Under the pieces are notes generated by a model, which was not told the DNA's origin, did not search any database, and worked only from the letters and a program-made list of their open reading frames with translations. A program made the position numbers and the translations under genes. From Coriobacteriia bacterium (lineage in GTDB: Bacteria > Actinomycetota > Coriobacteriia > WRKU01 > WQUG01), in assembly GCA_009779395.1 (NCBI GenBank), contig WREJ01000042.1, positions 1 to 8,301 on the forward strand: a stretch of 8,301 bases of DNA, read 5' to 3'. Position 1 is the first letter of the stretch. Every line of letters begins with the position of its first letter. Positions 6,223-8,301 of the stretch are shown here, one piece after another.

Positions 6223-7217
6223 GAGCACGTCCTATGAAGGTACTCGTCACCGGGGGAGCCGGCTACATTGGCAGTCATGTTGTCGCAGACCTTGTCAAAG
6301 CGGGGCACGATGTTGCAGTCGTGGACAATCTCAGCAGCGGTCAGCGTCAGCACGTCCATCCCTCAGCGCGCTTTTATCTCGCCGATACCACTCGTCCCAT
6401 CGAACTTGCCAAGGTTTTTGTCACCGAGACGGGGAGTGCGCCCATTGATGTCGTCATGCACTTTGCTGCAAAACTTGACGTAGAAGAAAGCGTGCGTCTG
6501 CCGCTTGCTTACTACCATAACAACGTCGAGGGTCTGCGTATTGTGCTTGCCTGTATGTTAGATGCAGGGGTCAAAAACATCGTCTTTTCTTCGACGGCTG
6601 CCGTTTACGGTGACCCGCTGGCACAAGAACCCTTAAGCGAGCACATGCCCACGCTGCCCATTAACCCTTATGGTTCGTCAAAACGTGCCGCAGAGCAGCT
6701 TATTCAGTGGGTTAGTGCTTCGGACGGGATAAACTACGCCATACTGCGCTACTTTAACGCTGCAGGTGCCGACGAGAGCTGTGCTCTGGGACTGGAAAAG
6801 CCCCATTACACCCATTTGGTTCCTTTGGCAGTGCGTGCTGCCCTCGGCCTCGAAGATGCCGTGAAGATATTTGGCGACGACTGGCAGACACCTGATGGTA
6901 CCTGCATTCGTGACTACATTCACGTCAGTGACCTCTCGGATGCGCATCTGTTGGCAGCCCAGTATTTGCTGACAGAACAAAAGTCGCTGCTGCTTAACCT
7001 GGGGACAGCACAGGGGTCTTCAGTAAAAGAGGTCATTGCAGCGGTGGACAAACTCCGCCCCTGTCCTTATCAGGTGGTTGGCAAACGGGCAGGAGACCCT
7101 GCCGTACTGATTGCTGATGCCAGCAAAGCACATGAAGTGTTGGGTTGGTGTCCTCAGCGGGATTTGGATGTCATTGTCAAAAGCGACCTCAATTACCGCT
7201 TGCGCGCACGCACATGA
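6219..7217 (+). CDS. galE: UDP-glucose 4-epimerase
   Basis: This short-chain-dehydrogenase-type epimerase interconverts UDP-glucose and UDP-galactose with bound NAD, for galactose use and for galactose in surface polysaccharides. The 332 residues fit the family (about 330-340). The NAD-binding TGGAGYIGSH (11-20), the SSTAAVYG segment (124-131), the catalytic YxxxK at Tyr151/Lys155 (NPYGSSKRAAEQ) and RDYIHVSDLSDAH (231-243) are present. The ATG at 6219 overlaps the deaminase stop as ATGA, a typical coupling arrangement. A second in-frame ATG at 6234 would begin MKVLVTGGAG, which fits the family N terminus better, so the true start may be five codons later. A UDP-GlcNAc epimerase activity cannot be excluded. 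No terminator is evident in the 63 bases between its stop and the downstream promoter. Confidence 0.93.
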   Translation: MRARPMKVLVTGGAGYIGSHVVADLVKAGHDVAVVDNLSSGQRQHVHPSARFYLADTTRPIELAKVFVTETGSAPIDVVMHFAAKLDVEESVRLPLAYYHNNVEGLRIVLACMLDAGVKNIVFSSTAAVYGDPLAQEPLSEHMPTLPINPYGSSKRAAEQLIQWVSASDGINYAILRYFNAAGADESCALGLEKPHYTHLVPLAVRAALGLEDAVKIFGDDWQTPDGTCIRDYIHVSDLSDAHLLAAQYLLTEQKSLLLNLGTAQGSSVKEVIAAVDKLRPCPYQVVGKRAGDPAVLIADASKAHEVLGWCPQRDLDVIVKSDLNYRLRART

Positions 7218-7279
7218 CCGATTAGGTGGCAGTATTAGACCGTGTGCGGCAAGAGCAACAGATGGAGTGTGCGAATTGC

Positions 7280-7308
7280 TTGCTTTAGCTAGCACTTCGG
7301 GGTATTAT
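7280..7308 (+). promoter_or_regulatory. Putative sigma-70-type promoter of the ATP synthase operon
   Basis: TTGCTT (7280-7285), a 17-base spacer and TATTAT (7303-7308, 5/6 to consensus) lie in the 143-base gap between galE and the small membrane protein. Transcription would begin near 7315, giving a leader of about 45 bases. That leader contains a small hairpin, GCAAG (7326-7330) / CTTGC (7337-7341). The position just before the first gene of the ATPase cluster makes this the likely operon promoter. Confidence 0.55.
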
Positions 7309-7360
7309 GAATCCATTGTTTCACTGCAAGCATTTTCTTGCTTGCTGGTCGAGGAAAGTA

Positions 7361-7714
7361 ATGGGGGAAATGGTTAGTACTGCGCAGATTATTGCGATAC
7401 TTTTAGGATTTATTTGTGGCACGATTATGACCGCTGCTCTTGTCTTCATTCCCATGTTCCTGAAAAAACGTGCTCTCAAGAAAAAATCAAACTACGTCGA
7501 AAACGAATTCATGTCGCAAGAGCTTGCTCATGCCTATGCGGCACTGATTTTTGCCTTTGTCTTTTGTGCGGCTGCCATCATAATCTACAATCAACTTGCG
7601 CCCGAGACTCTGGCTTGGTTTGGTGTTACGGCGGTGTTCTGGTATTTTATCGGATACACCGCTTATACCTTGCAAAAGGTATTGAAGGAACGTAAAAATT
7701 CGGAAAAGTCGTAA
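7361..7714 (+). CDS. Small three-helix membrane protein preceding atpB (AtpI position)
   Basis: I do not recognise the sequence as a defined family. The 117-residue product has three hydrophobic helices (about 7-33, 56-78 and 82-104), a strongly basic loop after the first (KKRALKKKS, 35-43) and a charged C-terminal tail (KERKNSEKS). It occupies the place of atpI, a small membrane protein often encoded first in F-type ATPase operons and linked to c-ring assembly or Mg/Ca transport, but AtpI usually has a different helix pattern, so this is inference from position. I chose ATG 7361 because GAGGAAAG lies just upstream; the frame is open back to 7307, but that ATG overlaps the probable -10 box. 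ATG 7370 is an alternative. The stop codon is 11 bases before atpB, whose ribosome binding site overlaps it. Confidence 0.75.
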   Translation: MGEMVSTAQIIAILLGFICGTIMTAALVFIPMFLKKRALKKKSNYVENEFMSQELAHAYAALIFAFVFCAAAIIIYNQLAPETLAWFGVTAVFWYFIGYTAYTLQKVLKERKNSEKS

Positions 7715-7720
7715 AGGAGG
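7713..7720 (+). promoter_or_regulatory. Strong Shine-Dalgarno sequence of atpB
   Basis: AAAGGAGG ends five bases before ATG 7726 and is the best ribosome binding site in the window. It overlaps the stop codon (7712-7714) of the preceding gene and fixes the atpB start. Confidence 0.85.
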
Positions 7721-7725
7721 GTTGA

Positions 7726-8301
7726 ATGAATACAGTAATCTTAGCAGCATCTACCGGCGTTACTGATCCTTTTGGAGAACTACCTAAGTGGATTGCGAAA
7801 ATGCTGGATAAAAAGGTAGCCACCTTGGTTCAAGGCGGGCAAATGGGTGTGCTAGAGATAGGTCTTTCCATTAATACTGTCGGCTTTGTGTTGACAGCTA
7901 TTCTTGTGGGATGGCTGTGCTATGCTCTGGCGAAAAAAGTCACACTTGTGCCGCAAACAAGGGGAGTTAATGCTTTCGAGTTCTTGATTGATTTTGTGCG
8001 CAATAACATTGCAAACAACATACATCATGACAGAAGAAAATATGAACCGTTCTTACTAACAACATTTTTCTTTATACTTATCTCGAATTTCATTGGTTTG
8101 CTTCCCAATGCAAAATTTGCAACGGGAACCATTGGCTGTACTTTTGCCTTGGCAATGTGCGTCTTTGTCTACTTCCACTACGCTGGCGTAAGAGCAAAAG
8201 GTGGCTGGGGCTACGTGAAGGGCATTGTGCCCAATGGCGTACCTGGCTGGCTTGCACCAGCAATTTGGCTAATCGAGGTCGTTTCAATGTGTTTGCGTCC
8301 C
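7726..8301 (+). CDS. atpB: F1Fo ATP synthase subunit a, N-terminal part (3' end outside window)
   Basis: Subunit a is the membrane stator that forms the two proton (or sodium) half-channels against the c-ring. The 192 visible residues run to the window edge with no stop. After a long N-terminal stretch come a first helix (about 44-68), the conserved FEFLIDFVRNNI segment (84-95), the FFFILISNFIGLLPN helix (114-128), TGTIGCTFALAM (133-144) and IEVVSMCLRP (183-192). The last matches the part of the family just before the essential stator arginine, which therefore lies beyond this window. Family members are typically 230-280 residues, so roughly a quarter is missing. Together with the small membrane protein it begins the ATP synthase operon; the remaining subunit genes are expected to follow. 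Confidence 0.95.
   Translation, partial: MNTVILAASTGVTDPFGELPKWIAKMLDKKVATLVQGGQMGVLEIGLSINTVGFVLTAILVGWLCYALAKKVTLVPQTRGVNAFEFLIDFVRNNIANNIHHDRRKYEPFLLTTFFFILISNFIGLLPNAKFATGTIGCTFALAMCVFVYFHYAGVRAKGGWGYVKGIVPNGVPGWLAPAIWLIEVVSMCLRP

Noticed and set aside
7218..7280. Terminator after galE
   Set aside because: I found no stable GC-rich hairpin followed by a T-run in this stretch; galE transcripts may read into the atp operon.
7307..7360. Longer start (ATG 7307) for the small membrane protein
   Set aside because: This ATG overlaps the probable -10 box TATTAT, has no ribosome binding site, and adds a Cys/His-rich stretch not expected in the family. ATG 7361 has a good Shine-Dalgarno sequence.

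Overview
The window is a stretch of a Gram-positive chromosome with about 50% GC, probably an actinobacterium. The gene order prmC - threonylcarbamoyl-AMP synthase - rpiB - glyA - dCMP deaminase - (galE) - small membrane protein - atpB resembles the neighbourhood upstream of the F-type ATP synthase operon in Firmicutes and Actinobacteria. A sortase-anchored pilin-type surface protein, an apparently leaderless promoter before rsgA and GC-leaning codon use in the core genes make me favour class Coriobacteriia. That assignment is inference from memory of gene order, not a search result.

Layout. Positions 2-952 hold the 3' end of a large cell-wall-anchored surface protein with pilin-like isopeptide domains, a VPPTG sorting signal and codon use unlike the rest. 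The gene-free stretch 953-1224 contains a long imperfect inverted repeat (965-1132), a compact intrinsic terminator (1143-1169) and a -10 element placed for leaderless transcription of rsgA. From 1225 to 7217 seven genes lie on the same strand with almost no spacing: rsgA, prmC, tsaC/ywlC, rpiB, glyA, a dCMP deaminase and galE. Overlaps or 1-nt gaps at rsgA/prmC, prmC/tsaC, glyA/deaminase and deaminase/galE suggest a single operon with translational coupling. A new promoter-like sequence at 7280-7308 then precedes a 117-residue three-helix membrane protein and atpB (subunit a of the F1Fo ATPase), which runs off the window end.

How the genes fit together. The operon is mostly translation and one-carbon/nucleotide housekeeping. 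RsgA matures the 30S subunit, PrmC methylates release factors, and the YrdC-family enzyme makes the tRNA t6A precursor. RpiB feeds ribose-5-phosphate, GlyA makes 5,10-methylene-THF, and the deaminase makes dUMP, the substrate that thymidylate synthase methylates with that folate. GalE supplies UDP-galactose for surface glycans.

The most unusual point is inside prmC. The encoded methyltransferase is about 40-50 residues longer than usual, and the extra segment coincides with a 102-bp (34-codon) nearly symmetric palindrome (2886-2987). This looks like an in-frame palindromic element, comparable in principle to Rickettsia palindromic elements. The intergenic inverted repeat at 965-1132 is a second palindromic structure in the same window. 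Its two half-units contain small hairpins of different sequence that both preserve base pairing.
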